Of a stretch of DNA of 64,000 bases, positions 10,556 to 21,632 are shown piece by piece. A program made the translations under genes and the position numbers. The notes below the pieces were generated by a model that did no database searches, was not told the origin of the DNA, and saw nothing but the letters and a program-made list of their open reading frames with translations. The stretch lies in the NCBI RefSeq assembly GCF_029635795.1, contig NZ_CP114280.1:1488001-1552000 (forward strand), written 5' to 3'. The DNA is from Dickeya lacustris. GTDB lineage: Bacteria; Pseudomonadota; Gammaproteobacteria; Enterobacterales; Enterobacteriaceae. Each line of letters starts with the position of its first letter. The stretch's first letter is position 1.

Positions 10556-11193
10556 ACCAAGCCCTTTTTATTCACAAAAAGAGAGCCTCCCCGACAGGGC
10601 AAGCTCCGTTCCTGATTAGGATATCGTTATGGTACCGCATCTGTGAGGGGCTGAAAAAACATTCCCCTAACCGCACGGTTCATCGGAGTGTGTCATAGCG
10701 ATGATAGCCTGCACCTTACCGCCTGGCCCGCGAACACCGCCAAGGCAGCAGGCCACAGTGTACCACGCTTTCCTCCTCTTAACGGGCAGGACGTCCCCTC
10801 CGTACAGGCCGATTATCAGCATGTCATTTTCACCCGCAGTGAGCAAGACACCCCATAAATGGCCACTGAATTGACTTCACGGCTCGCGTTCACACAGGCA
10901 GCGGCCCTCTGCTAAAACCGCCATACTGAATAGCAAATTTGCCCGCTTTTCGCTTTGCACTGGTGGCTATCCGGGCTGCGATTTCTGATTTATCCGGTAC
11001 GCTTTCGACAATAGGCAAATCAAAGGTTGCGTCCGGTCAGGTTCGCCATGAATAATGTCCGCCGGTTTTAACCTGGAAAACACAACGAAATTCAGCCAGT
11101 TTGCTCACTTCAGGCTATTTTTTACCCATACCCATCTTAAAACAGACGATCATAAGAACTGACGATCATCAGAACTAAGGAACGCGCAGCGAC
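10556..11193. other. 640-bp stretch without a recognisable gene
   Basis: This stretch should hold the promoter of the 113-aa gene and that of the ABC exporter. No frame longer than about 55 codons with a start and Shine-Dalgarno is visible. On the plus strand about 10690-10860 reads open for about 53 codons (LHLTAWPANTAKAAG and further) without a start, then hits stops. It could be a relic of a lost gene. I could not identify a family, so this is only suggestive. Confidence 0.4.
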
Positions 11194-13380
11194 ATGAATA
11201 CACATCATGAGCATCCTCCTGGCGGCGAGGCGCATCGCCTTTCGTCGTTACATCACGATCCACGGCTCCGTCATGACGATCCTCTGCTTGATAGTCTGCT
11301 AGTGCTCTGCCAGCTACAGGGTAAATCCGTGAGTCGAACGACGCTGACTGCCGGGCTACCGCTGGAAGAGCAGCGCCTTTCGGTTAATTTATTGCCGCGC
11401 GCAGCAAAGCGAGCGGGGCTACAGGCTCGCATTCTTAAACGCCCTCTGGATGATATCTCCACCCTGTCACTGCCCGCCATGCTGCTATTACGCGAAGGGC
11501 GCGCGGCGATTTTGCTAGGCTGGACGGCTGATGGTTCAGCACGTTTGATGACCGGGGAAACCGAAGGTGGCGAAATTGAGGTTGATCGCAACACGCTACA
11601 GCAAAACTACCTCGGATTAGTGCTGTTTGCCCAGCCGACACGCCGTATCGAAACCGCGCGCCCGTCGCACCAGGTTGATAGCCGCCACTGGCTGCGTCAT
11701 ATGCTTGGCTTCTCCCGTGGACTCTATTGGGATGCGCTCGCGGCCAGTCTGTTGATTAATTTTATCGCGGTGTTTATCCCATTGTTCGTGATGCACATCT
11801 ACGACCGGGTAATGCCGAATCAAACGCTCACATCGCTGTGGGTACTGGCTGGCGGCATCGCTATCGCATTGCTGTTTGATGTGGTGTTACGTACCTTGCG
11901 TAGTCTGTGTATTGATAGCGCCAGCCAAAAAACTGACCTGCTCTTTTCCACAGCGCTGTTTGAGCGGGTACTTGGCATGATGTTACAGGCTCGCCCACCA
12001 AGAGTCGGCGCGCTGGCACACCAGATCCGAACGTTTCAGACACTGCGTGACACGCTATCTCCTGCGCTATTGGCAACGGTACTCGATCTCCCTTTTATGC
12101 TGCTAACGCTTATCTTTTTATGGATCGTCGGCGGCACTCTTGTGTGGGTTCCCTTATTGGCTATTCCGTTTATTTTGGCGATAAATTGGCTCATTCAATC
12201 ACGCCTCACTCATGCACAAGCGGTGATACAGCAGTTAGCCAACGAGCGTCAGGCCATCCTGACAGAAAGCCTGAATAATCTCGATATGCTCAAAATCCAT
12301 AATGCGCAGGGTGAAAAGCAATACCAATGGGAACAGACCTGCGCCGAGCTCAATCAGCTCAGTTACCGCCATAGAGCCTGGCATGCGCTGGCGCTCCATC
12401 TCACACAATACCTACAGAGTCTTAGCGGCGTGATTGTCATTATCCTCGGTGTCTACCTTTTTCTAGACAGCAAAGTGACACTGGGGGCGTTGATTGCCAG
12501 CTACTTATTGACGAATAGGGCGCTACTGACGCTCGAACCGTTATCGGAGTTATTAAACCGCTATCGGCATATCACACTCGCGCTTGAAGATGCCCATCAA
12601 TTGATACAACTGCCGCAGGAACACAATGCGAGCGCTTACCCACTAAAACGCGAGCGGATTCAAGGCAGCATCGAACTGCGTGACGTGACCTTCAGCTATC
12701 CTGAGCAAAAAAATCGGGCACTGATTGATATCAACCTCTCTATCTCGCCCGGTGAGAAAGTGGGGATTATTGGTCGTACCGGTTCAGGCAAGAGTTCGTT
12801 GGAAAAACTGGTCGTTAACCTGTACACGCCTACCCACGGCAACGTATTGATTGATGGTCTCGACGCCAGACAACTTGATATGGCTGATTTACGCCACCAT
12901 GTCGGCTACGTGCCGCAAGATATCCAGCTTTTCCACGGTACATTGCGCGATAACCTGATCTGCGGCGCACGTTACATTGATGACGAAACGATGCTGCGGG
13001 TTGCCGAAATTGCGGGAGTCAATGATTTTGCCCGGTTACACCCCGACGGCTATAACCTACAGGTCGGTGAGCGAGGCGCGAATTTATCCGGCGGGCAGCG
13101 GCAGGCGGTGGCTATCGCCCGGGCGTTACTGCTCGCCCCCCCCATTTTGATGATGGATGAGCCGACCAGTGCGATGGACAATAACAGCGAAGATCGTTTT
13201 AAACAGGCGCTGCACCCGGTTCTCGAAGACAAGACGCTGCTGTTGGTGACGCACCGGGTTTCCATGCTAACACTCGTTGATAGGCTCATTATTCTGGATA
13301 AAGGGCGCATTATTGCCGATGGCCCGAAAGCGATTGTTTTGGATGCATTAAAAAAAGGGCAAATCAATGCGTCGCACTAA
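11194..13380 (+). CDS. Type I secretion ABC transporter (LapB/RtxB class)
   Basis: 728-residue inner-membrane exporter ATPase of the kind that secretes RTX or multi-repeat adhesins. An N-terminal C39-peptidase-like domain (about 25-155) lacks the catalytic Cys-containing QTE-C motif and so is the inactive substrate-docking type. Six membrane helices occupy about 165-445. The nucleotide-binding domain has Walker A GRTGSGKSS (about 526), signature LSGGQRQ (about 630) and Walker B ILMMDEPTSAMD. The HlyD gene overlaps its end by 14 nt. All motifs look intact, but no adhesin, processing protease or TolC-like channel is encoded nearby, so its substrate is missing or elsewhere. Confidence 0.92.
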   Translation: MNTHHEHPPGGEAHRLSSLHHDPRLRHDDPLLDSLLVLCQLQGKSVSRTTLTAGLPLEEQRLSVNLLPRAAKRAGLQARILKRPLDDISTLSLPAMLLLREGRAAILLGWTADGSARLMTGETEGGEIEVDRNTLQQNYLGLVLFAQPTRRIETARPSHQVDSRHWLRHMLGFSRGLYWDALAASLLINFIAVFIPLFVMHIYDRVMPNQTLTSLWVLAGGIAIALLFDVVLRTLRSLCIDSASQKTDLLFSTALFERVLGMMLQARPPRVGALAHQIRTFQTLRDTLSPALLATVLDLPFMLLTLIFLWIVGGTLVWVPLLAIPFILAINWLIQSRLTHAQAVIQQLANERQAILTESLNNLDMLKIHNAQGEKQYQWEQTCAELNQLSYRHRAWHALALHLTQYLQSLSGVIVIILGVYLFLDSKVTLGALIASYLLTNRALLTLEPLSELLNRYRHITLALEDAHQLIQLPQEHNASAYPLKRERIQGSIELRDVTFSYPEQKNRALIDINLSISPGEKVGIIGRTGSGKSSLEKLVVNLYTPTHGNVLIDGLDARQLDMADLRHHVGYVPQDIQLFHGTLRDNLICGARYIDDETMLRVAEIAGVNDFARLHPDGYNLQVGERGANLSGGQRQAVAIARALLLAPPILMMDEPTSAMDNNSEDRFKQALHPVLEDKTLLLVTHRVSMLTLVDRLIILDKGRIIADGPKAIVLDALKKGQINASH

Positions 13381-14203
13381 TCGACTCGACTGGATTCGCA
13401 CCCGTTTTTCCGAACGTCAATACCAGAGCGTGAATGATGTACTGGCAGAACAAAATCGGCGCGAAGATATCCCCGCGCGGCTTCGTCTTTCTACCTGGGT
13501 CATCGTGGCTTTCAGCTTATTTTTAATCATCTGGGCTGCGTTTATCGAACTGGATGAAGTGGTGCGCGTAAAAGGAAAAACAGCATACCAATCAAAATAT
13601 TACAATGTGCAGGCGACACAAGGCGGCGGGCTGAGTGACATCTACGTACACGAAGGACAAATTATCAATACCGGCGACCCGCTAATGCGCCTGGAGAACA
13701 ATCAGCGCGCACTTTCTGGCACCCACCAAGATAAAACGGATCAGCTCTTTTTGATCATGTCGCCCATTAAAGGGATTATCAGCCGTCTTCTGGTCAATAG
13801 CACGACAGAGCAGATTCAACGCGGTCAAACGCTGGCTGAAATCACACCGCTTGATGATAAGTTACTTATCGAAGCACAAGTACGCCCGCAAGATATCGAC
13901 TTTTTACGCCCAGGCCAGGACGCAACCGTCACCTTTACCGCTTATGACTACACGCTTTACGGCAGTGTAAAAGCCGTCATTGATGTCGTGCAGCCAGAAA
14001 TGATGACCAGTCCATCAGGAGATAATTTCTACCTCATCAGGCTGCATGCAGAGAAAAACTATCTGGGAAATATCGACAAACCGCTACTGATTCTACCGGG
14101 CATGGCCGCCAGCATTGATATCGTCAGCGGAAGAAAAACGCTGCTCAGTTACTTGTTTTTGCCTATCCAACTGGCCAAAAAAGGGGCACTACATGAAAAG
14201 TAG
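13367..14203 (+). CDS. HlyD-family membrane fusion protein lacking the coiled-coil hairpin
   Basis: Periplasmic adaptor partner of the ABC exporter. It has a cytoplasmic N-terminus, one membrane helix (about 42-63), the first lipoyl half (YNVQATQGGGLSDIYVHEGQ) ending in LMRLENNQRAL, then directly the second lipoyl half (SPIKGIISRLLVN) and the beta-barrel (IEAQVRPQDIDFLRPGQ). It is 278 residues; family members are about 390-470. What is absent is the alpha-helical hairpin that normally separates the lipoyl halves and reaches the outer-membrane channel. The frame is kept, so this looks like an in-frame internal deletion. Whether the product works is doubtful. Confidence 0.85.
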   Translation: MRRTNRLDWIRTRFSERQYQSVNDVLAEQNRREDIPARLRLSTWVIVAFSLFLIIWAAFIELDEVVRVKGKTAYQSKYYNVQATQGGGLSDIYVHEGQIINTGDPLMRLENNQRALSGTHQDKTDQLFLIMSPIKGIISRLLVNSTTEQIQRGQTLAEITPLDDKLLIEAQVRPQDIDFLRPGQDATVTFTAYDYTLYGSVKAVIDVVQPEMMTSPSGDNFYLIRLHAEKNYLGNIDKPLLILPGMAASIDIVSGRKTLLSYLFLPIQLAKKGALHEK

Positions 14204-14234
14204 CCACGGACTCAAGGCCGTATCAAACTACTGA
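14193..14234 (+). pseudogene. Possible 5' stub of a lost third secretion gene
   Basis: An ATG preceded by AAGGGG at suitable spacing overlaps the HlyD 3' end and reads only 13 codons before a stop. In intact loci of this kind an outer-membrane channel or further gene often follows. This could be the remnant of its start, or chance. Confidence 0.2.
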
Positions 14235-15745
14235 TGTGTATTCAAATCATGATAAATCTGCGTCTGGCTGCGTCCCAGCGACTTCGCCTGATACATTGCC
14301 GCGTCAGCATTGATGGCAAGCGTCAGAGAATCGGTACCGTGTTCAGGGTAGAGCGCAATACCGATGCTGCATGAGATATCGAGCTTTTTCCCTTCAATAT
14401 AAAACGGCTCATTTAACGCGTGATGAATTTTATCTGCCACATACAAGGTGTTCTCCACCTCTTTGATCCCCTGTAGCAAAATAATAAATTCATCACCACT
14501 GCGACGGTATACCGTATCCGTTTCACGCACGGCACCACGCATACGGGCGGCTGCCTCTTTGAGTAATAAATCGCCCGTCGCATGGCCAAAAGTGTCATTG
14601 ATCTGTTTAAATTTGTCCAAATCAAGGAACATCAGCGCAATCTTTCTACCGGTCTGGCGGGAAAGTTGAATAGCCTGCTCCATCTGCTCGGCAAATGTCA
14701 GGCCGTTGGCCAGCGAAGTTAATGAGTCATAATGCGCCAACTGGCGATAATGTTCCTCGCTGCGACGCAGCATATCAATTGCGCGGTAGCGTTCTATCGC
14801 AACGGACACCAACTGCGCCGACTTCTCGATGGAGGCAATTTCATCCTCAGTCGGCGAATACACCTTGCGGTGGTAAACGCTCAATACACCAAGGATTTCT
14901 TTATTTTGGCCAAAAATAGGCTCAGACCAGCAGGAGCGTAGTCCCGCATACAGAGCCAAACCTTTATACAGCGTCCAGTGCGGATGGGTAGAGATATCCT
15001 CGGCAATCACTCGTTTACCGCTATACGCGGCTGAACCAAACGAGGCGGCACCATCGGCAATCTTCACGTTGTGAATGGCATTTTTATAAAAACCAGGCAA
15101 ACTCGGTGCCGAACCAAGCGTCAGACAACGTTTTTCTTTATCGACTAACAAAACAGAACACACAATCCGCCCAGGGTTCTTCTCTTCAACGCTAAAGATG
15201 ATGGCATCAAGGATGTCCTTCAACGGCGCGCCGCTCGACAGCAGCTCCAATGCACGGTTGTAGGAGTTATCGTGGTGTTCCTGGGTTTTGCGCTCAGTAA
15301 TATCCATTTTTATGCTGACATACTGAACCGCATCGCTGGCCTTGTTATAAATTTTAACGATACTGGCCTTTTCCCAATACAACTGCCCGTTTTTCTTACG
15401 GTTAATAAACTCGCCGTTCCAGATTTCCCCCTTGTTCAGCGTGCTCCATAACTCTTCATAGACGCTGGCATTGGTCATCCCGGAACTTAATATATTTGTC
15501 TTACGCCCAATCACTTCTTCGGGCTCATAGCCTGACATCACCGTGAACTGCCGGTTTACATAGACAATCTCACTGCTTTCATTAGCAATCATAATGGATG
15601 AAGGGCTGTATTCAGCGGCGAAAAACACCATATTCAGGAAATCCTGCTTTTTTTGCTCGGCGTTGGCTTTTTCCTGAAATTTGCGACTCCTTGCAGAAGA
15701 AATACCCAAGAGTACTATTAATAGGGTTATTATAATTTCATACAC
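14228..15745 (-). CDS. Diguanylate cyclase, PAS-GAF-GGDEF with SGDEF active site
   Basis: Predicted c-di-GMP synthase of 505 residues. One N-terminal membrane helix (YEIIITLLIVLLG) is followed by a PAS/PAC domain (about 40-155), a GAF domain (about 165-325) and a GGDEF domain. The signature is SGDEF (about 416-420), with an RxxD inhibitory site (RETD) five residues before it. An SGDEF cyclase next to a type I secretion adhesin locus has been described in Pectobacterium atrosepticum and was active. I start at GTG 15745, with GAGGAG nine nt upstream; the frame opens from a TTG at 15787 just after a stop. It converges on the HlyD gene. Confidence 0.9.
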   Translation of the reverse strand: MYEIIITLLIVLLGISSARSRKFQEKANAEQKKQDFLNMVFFAAEYSPSSIMIANESSEIVYVNRQFTVMSGYEPEEVIGRKTNILSSGMTNASVYEELWSTLNKGEIWNGEFINRKKNGQLYWEKASIVKIYNKASDAVQYVSIKMDITERKTQEHHDNSYNRALELLSSGAPLKDILDAIIFSVEEKNPGRIVCSVLLVDKEKRCLTLGSAPSLPGFYKNAIHNVKIADGAASFGSAAYSGKRVIAEDISTHPHWTLYKGLALYAGLRSCWSEPIFGQNKEILGVLSVYHRKVYSPTEDEIASIEKSAQLVSVAIERYRAIDMLRRSEEHYRQLAHYDSLTSLANGLTFAEQMEQAIQLSRQTGRKIALMFLDLDKFKQINDTFGHATGDLLLKEAAARMRGAVRETDTVYRRSGDEFIILLQGIKEVENTLYVADKIHHALNEPFYIEGKKLDISCSIGIALYPEHGTDSLTLAINADAAMYQAKSLGRSQTQIYHDLNTHQ

Positions 15746-15787
15746 AATAACACTCTCCTCAGGCTCTAATTGGGCCTGATCGTACAA

Positions 15788-16509
15788 ATCGCATCACTGA
15801 AGACGAAAAATCCCGGTAATAACTCCCCTCATATGGGTTTTCAGGGTTGGTGCATTTCCGGAGAGTAGAAAGGATGAATGAAAGAACTATCCAGCTCTGC
15901 TGCGGGACAGGTTCATAACCATAAGAACGACAGCATAAAGCCTCCATTATATCGCCGTGTGCAGACCTGAATAATAGATTCAAGAGAATTAGCTTAATCA
16001 ATTATATTAATGATAGTTATAGACATAAGCCTGGCTAATATTTTGATACAGCTCTTTACAGATTTCGTAGCGCTGTATTTTGACTATCAATTTTTTGTAA
16101 GCAAATCAATTATACCGATAAGTCCCACTATTTTAATCAAAAATAGCTATCACCAGCCGTTTTTTGATCGTTGATAGCGAACAAGGTTTTTTTTACCTTT
16201 ATAAATCAGCAAATTAAATCTAAAAACACCGTCATCTGCTTTGCTTATGACCGGTGCTTTTTTACACGCGTAAGTTAGCAATGCCGTTAAAAAAACGCTA
16301 CCTTTGCCACATAAAACACTATATTTATATAAAAAACAAGGTATAAAAAATGAAAAGCACAATATTAGCATGCTAATCATTTGTTTAGTACCGTATGTGG
16401 CTGAAAGATGAATTTTTAATTTCTTTCCGCTATCAAAATGCAAACGAATCACCGCCGGGCTCAACGCTTTTAGCAGCAGGAGTTCTCATTACAGGGACAG
16501 GTAAAGGGA
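15788..16509. other. AT-rich intergenic region between cyclase and EAL genes
   Basis: About 720 bp, markedly AT-rich from roughly 15960 to 16440. It contains one terminator-like hairpin (16226-16263) and short open frames without a Shine-Dalgarno or family resemblance. It probably holds the promoter of the cyclase and the 3' UTR of the EAL gene. No further gene is supported. Confidence 0.5.
16222..16263. terminator. Bidirectional terminator-like hairpin
   Basis: CACCGTCAT pairs with ATGACCGGTG (one bulged G) across an 11-nt loop. TTTTTT follows on the plus strand and a U-run follows on the minus strand. On the minus strand it could end the EAL transcript about 250 nt after its stop. On the plus strand no known gene precedes it. 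Confidence 0.5.
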
Positions 16510-17301
16510 TTAGAGTTGGGAAAGAAGAGCATCCAGATTTTCAAAGGGTTGGGGACGGGAGAGAAAATACCCCTGGGCCGCAGATGCAGGAGATTGCCGG
16601 ACGACATCCCACTCTTCTTGCGTTTCCACACCCTCAATCACCACCTCATTGCAGTATGTTGACAATAACGCGACCAAAGAGGGGAAAAGCTGTTTTCCCT
16701 GATCACTTTCCAGCAGCATGATGAACAGTTCACGCGCAATTTTAATGCAGTCATATCTTGCCAGCGGCAAAGAGGAAAAGTTCGCCACGCCGCAGCCAAA
16801 ATCATCCAACCACAGCTGGCCCGCTTCGGGCAATGTGGCCAACGTATCATTGGGCAGGCTAGCCAAACTCTCTACCAGCTCAAAACGCAACCACGGCATA
16901 CCGGCAAGTAATCTCTTGGCTTCACGGTTCTCTTGCAATGCCAACAGGGCAACGCCATCAATATTCACCGACGCTCGCAATCCATCACGAACAAAACGCT
17001 CATCCCACTGACGCAATAGCTTTAACTGCTCAATTACGATATCTAAGCGCTCATCAACATTAAGGTGGGTAAAGTATATTTCAGGGGAAAGAAACTTTTG
17101 CGGCGCGGATGGGTGAAAAACAGCGGTCAATAACTCAATTCCCATTAGCCGACCTGATGTGCGGTAAATGGGTTGAAACCTATAACGTCGGTGACAACAG
17201 TGCCAATAATCAGCATCCGTTAACTGTACCTCCCGGGTCAAGGGAGTTTCAGAGCCGGGCTGATTAATATGACTGTTTTGCTGCACTGTATGTCCCGCCA
17301 T
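16510..17301 (-). CDS. Stand-alone EAL-domain protein (c-di-GMP phosphodiesterase-like)
   Basis: 263 residues, a single EAL domain without membrane or sensory segments. The signature is ELL in RLMGIELLTAVF, keeping the metal-binding Glu. Other key elements are kept: FELVES, LDDFGCG (the two Asp), the Lys in CIKIAREL, IEGVET and the C-terminal QGYFLSRP. So catalysis is plausible, despite the altered third residue of the signature. It shares its strand with the cyclase gene 0.77 kb downstream. In P. atrosepticum a cyclase/EAL pair flanks an adhesin secretion locus in the same way. Confidence 0.85.
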   Translation of the reverse strand: MAGHTVQQNSHINQPGSETPLTREVQLTDADYWHCCHRRYRFQPIYRTSGRLMGIELLTAVFHPSAPQKFLSPEIYFTHLNVDERLDIVIEQLKLLRQWDERFVRDGLRASVNIDGVALLALQENREAKRLLAGMPWLRFELVESLASLPNDTLATLPEAGQLWLDDFGCGVANFSSLPLARYDCIKIARELFIMLLESDQGKQLFPSLVALLSTYCNEVVIEGVETQEEWDVVRQSPASAAQGYFLSRPQPFENLDALLSQL

Positions 17302-17911
<610 letters not shown>

Positions 17912-17917
17912 TAGCGG

Positions 17918-18320
17918 TCAGACAGGATGCGCTTTCATTTCCCCTTCAATAATTACCGTCGCGCAGGCATAGAGTCTCTCATCCGCCAGCGACACATGTA
18001 CCTGCCTAACGCCCATTAATTCAGCCACTTCAGCGGCTCGCGCAAGAAATCGCAAACAGGGTTTACCCAACGGGTCATTCACAACGTCAAACTGCGCAAA
18101 AGCCAGAACCACCGCGAATACCGGTGCCAAACGCTTTTGCTGCCGCTTCTTTGACTGCGAAGCGCTTGGCCAAAAACCGGATGGGTTGGGAATGGGCCTG
18201 GTATTGCGCCCACTCTTGCTCGCTCAGTACCCGGCGCGCAAGGCGATCGCCGGAACGACCGACGATCGCCTCAATACGGGCGATTTCGACAATATCCGTA
18301 CCGAGACCCAAAATCGCCAT
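17918..18320 (-). pseudogene. acpS: Holo-ACP synthase with a one-base frameshift
   Basis: AcpS transfers 4'-phosphopantetheine to acyl-carrier protein and is essential in E. coli. The start frame gives [17 protein letters not shown] through [20 protein letters not shown], which holds the Mg-binding Asp and Glu, then shifts at GlyGly and stops at 18087. The rest ([16 protein letters not shown] through [18 protein letters not shown]) continues in the next frame to 17918. Removing one A of the AA at 18107-18108 restores a normal 133-residue protein (E. coli 126). Since both halves are well conserved, the shift is either a sequencing error or very recent. pdxJ overlaps the start as TAATG. Confidence 0.9.
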
Positions 18321-19051
18321 TAGCGACGCGCTTCCCGCATCAGCGTTTTCATTTCCGCTACCGCCGGAGCCAACCCGCTCATCACCGCACGCCCGATAAT
18401 CGCATGGCCGATATTTAACTCGTGCATTTCCGGTAATGCAGCAATCGGTTGAACATTGTGATAAGTCAGGCCATGGCCTGCATTAACCTTGATGCCGCGA
18501 GACGCCGCATAGGTGGCAGCATCACGGATGCGCTCGAATTCTTGTTGCCGGGCCACATCGCTTTGCGCATCGGCATAAGCGCCGGTATGAATTTCAATAT
18601 AAGGTGCGCCACTGGCAACGGCGGCATCTATCTGCGTGCGATCGGCATCGATAAATAACGAAACCTGAATCCCCGCCTCGCGTAATTGCGTTACCGCCGA
18701 TGTGATGCGCGCAAGCTGCCCTGCCACATCCAGCCCGCCTTCCGTCGTCACTTCCTGACGTTTTTCCGGCACCAGACAGCAAAAATGCGGTTTCAGCTCA
18801 CAGGCTATCGCCAGCATTTCATCCGTTACCGCCATCTCCAGATTCATACGAGTCTGAATGGTTTGACGTAGCAAGCGCACATCGCGATCGGTGATATGGC
18901 GACGATCTTCACGCAAGTGGACGGTAATGCCATCCGCTCCCGCCTGTTCAGCGACAAATGCCGCCTGAATCGGGTCAGGATACGCGGTACCACGAGCATT
19001 ACGCAGGGTGGCAATATGATCGATATTTACGCCCAACAACAACTCAGCCAT
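18320..19051 (-). CDS. pdxJ: Pyridoxine 5'-phosphate synthase
   Basis: Condenses 1-deoxyxylulose-5-phosphate with 3-amino-2-oxopropyl phosphate, the ring-closing step of the DXP-dependent vitamin B6 pathway. The 243-residue TIM barrel starts [18 protein letters not shown], with [13 protein letters not shown] and [12 protein letters not shown] matching PdxJ active-site segments. It lies in the conserved pdxJ-acpS pair and overlaps acpS by 1 nt (TAATG), implying coupled translation. recO is 72 nt upstream on the same strand. Confidence 0.97.
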   Translation of the reverse strand: MAELLLGVNIDHIATLRNARGTAYPDPIQAAFVAEQAGADGITVHLREDRRHITDRDVRLLRQTIQTRMNLEMAVTDEMLAIACELKPHFCCLVPEKRQEVTTEGGLDVAGQLARITSAVTQLREAGIQVSLFIDADRTQIDAAVASGAPYIEIHTGAYADAQSDVARQQEFERIRDAATYAASRGIKVNAGHGLTYHNVQPIAALPEMHELNIGHAIIGRAVMSGLAPAVAEMKTLMREARR

Positions 19052-19123
19052 GATCCATCCTTCAATAATTAAGTCTTCGCCGCAGTGTACACCCCGGCCA
19101 GCACTGGCGGTACCCAGCCAGTT

Positions 19124-19858
19124 CTAGATCTTTTCATCCGGCACCGCTTTATAGGGTTTCGGCATAAATTGACGAAACAGCTCGCGACTTTTCAGTGGCT
19201 TGCCGCCAAGGTAAGGTTTCAGCGCCATACGCGTAAAACGTTTGGCGGCACGCAACGTATCGATATCGGGAAACTCTCTTGACGCCAGCGCCTGCAATTC
19301 ACGCCCGGTAAAGCTCACATTATCGACCACCAGACTGGCAATAAAGCCTTTCTCCGAACGGTAACGATAAGTCATGGTATCAGCCACGAGTTCGCCGCTA
19401 CCGGCACAGTGGAGAAAATCAACGCCATAACCCAGATGTTCCAGCAACGCCAACTCAAAACGACGCAGTGCCGGTTCTGGCGATCCGCTGGTGGCAGCCA
19501 GTTGTTGTAAACAGTGGAGATAATCGAAAAACAGCGCGGAGTAATTGGTTTCCAGTTCGAGTACGCGCGTCAGCAGCTCGTTCACATACAAACCGCTATA
19601 GAGCAGTGAACCGCTTAACGGCAACGCCAGAGAAACCGGTTCAGCGTTACGCAGCGTTTTCACTTCACCTCGCCCACCCCAGCGTACCAGCAGTGGCGTA
19701 AAAGGCTGAAGCGCGCCTTTCAGGCTGGAACGCCGCGCCCGGGCACCTTTTGCCAGCACCCGTACACGGCCTTCATTCTCAGAAAACAGATCCAGCAACA
19801 GGCTGGTTTCACTGTAAGGTCGCCCATGTAAGACAAATGCGCGCTGCCAGCCTTCCAT
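19124..19858 (-). CDS. recO: DNA repair protein RecO
   Basis: RecO promotes RecA loading onto SSB-coated gaps (RecFOR pathway) and anneals single strands. The 244-residue protein has an N-terminal OB fold ([25 protein letters not shown]) and a helical C-terminal domain ending [13 protein letters not shown], close in length to E. coli (242). It starts 11 nt after the era stop, so it is part of the rnc-era-recO operon. Confidence 0.97.
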   Translation of the reverse strand: MEGWQRAFVLHGRPYSETSLLLDLFSENEGRVRVLAKGARARRSSLKGALQPFTPLLVRWGGRGEVKTLRNAEPVSLALPLSGSLLYSGLYVNELLTRVLELETNYSALFFDYLHCLQQLAATSGSPEPALRRFELALLEHLGYGVDFLHCAGSGELVADTMTYRYRSEKGFIASLVVDNVSFTGRELQALASREFPDIDTLRAAKRFTRMALKPYLGGKPLKSRELFRQFMPKPYKAVPDEKI

Positions 19859-19869
19859 CGGCGTGTGCC

Positions 19870-21455
<1,586 letters not shown>

Positions 21456-21540
21456 CTACCAATAGCTCTATAATGCCTTTTCAAACAACAGCATACGGAA
21501 CAGCCCTGCCTTGCCACTGAAAAGTCAAAACTGTTTCGTT

Positions 21541-21568
21541 TGCAGTGGCTCCCGCCCGGGAGCCTGCA
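21541..21568. repeat. Stem-loop in the rnc leader
   Basis: GGCTCCCG/CGGGAGCC with a two-base centre, extended by outer TGCA/TGCA, lies about 90-115 nt before the rnc ATG and about 65 nt beyond the lepB stop. In E. coli, RNase III cuts a stem-loop in its own leader to lower rnc expression. This is the best candidate here, by position only. Confidence 0.5.
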
Positions 21569-21632
21569 TTTATTATTCAGAAATATTCTACAACGGAAGT
21601 CGCAAATTTGCTGCGAGTTTATTTACATTCAA

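Noticed and set aside
15759..16001. 80-codon minus-strand frame overlapping the start of the cyclase gene
   Set aside because: Different frame from the cyclase, no Shine-Dalgarno and no recognisable family.
16150..16464. 104-codon minus-strand frame in the AT-rich gap
   Set aside because: No ribosome-binding site, low-complexity AT-driven composition, and it contains the two-way terminator.
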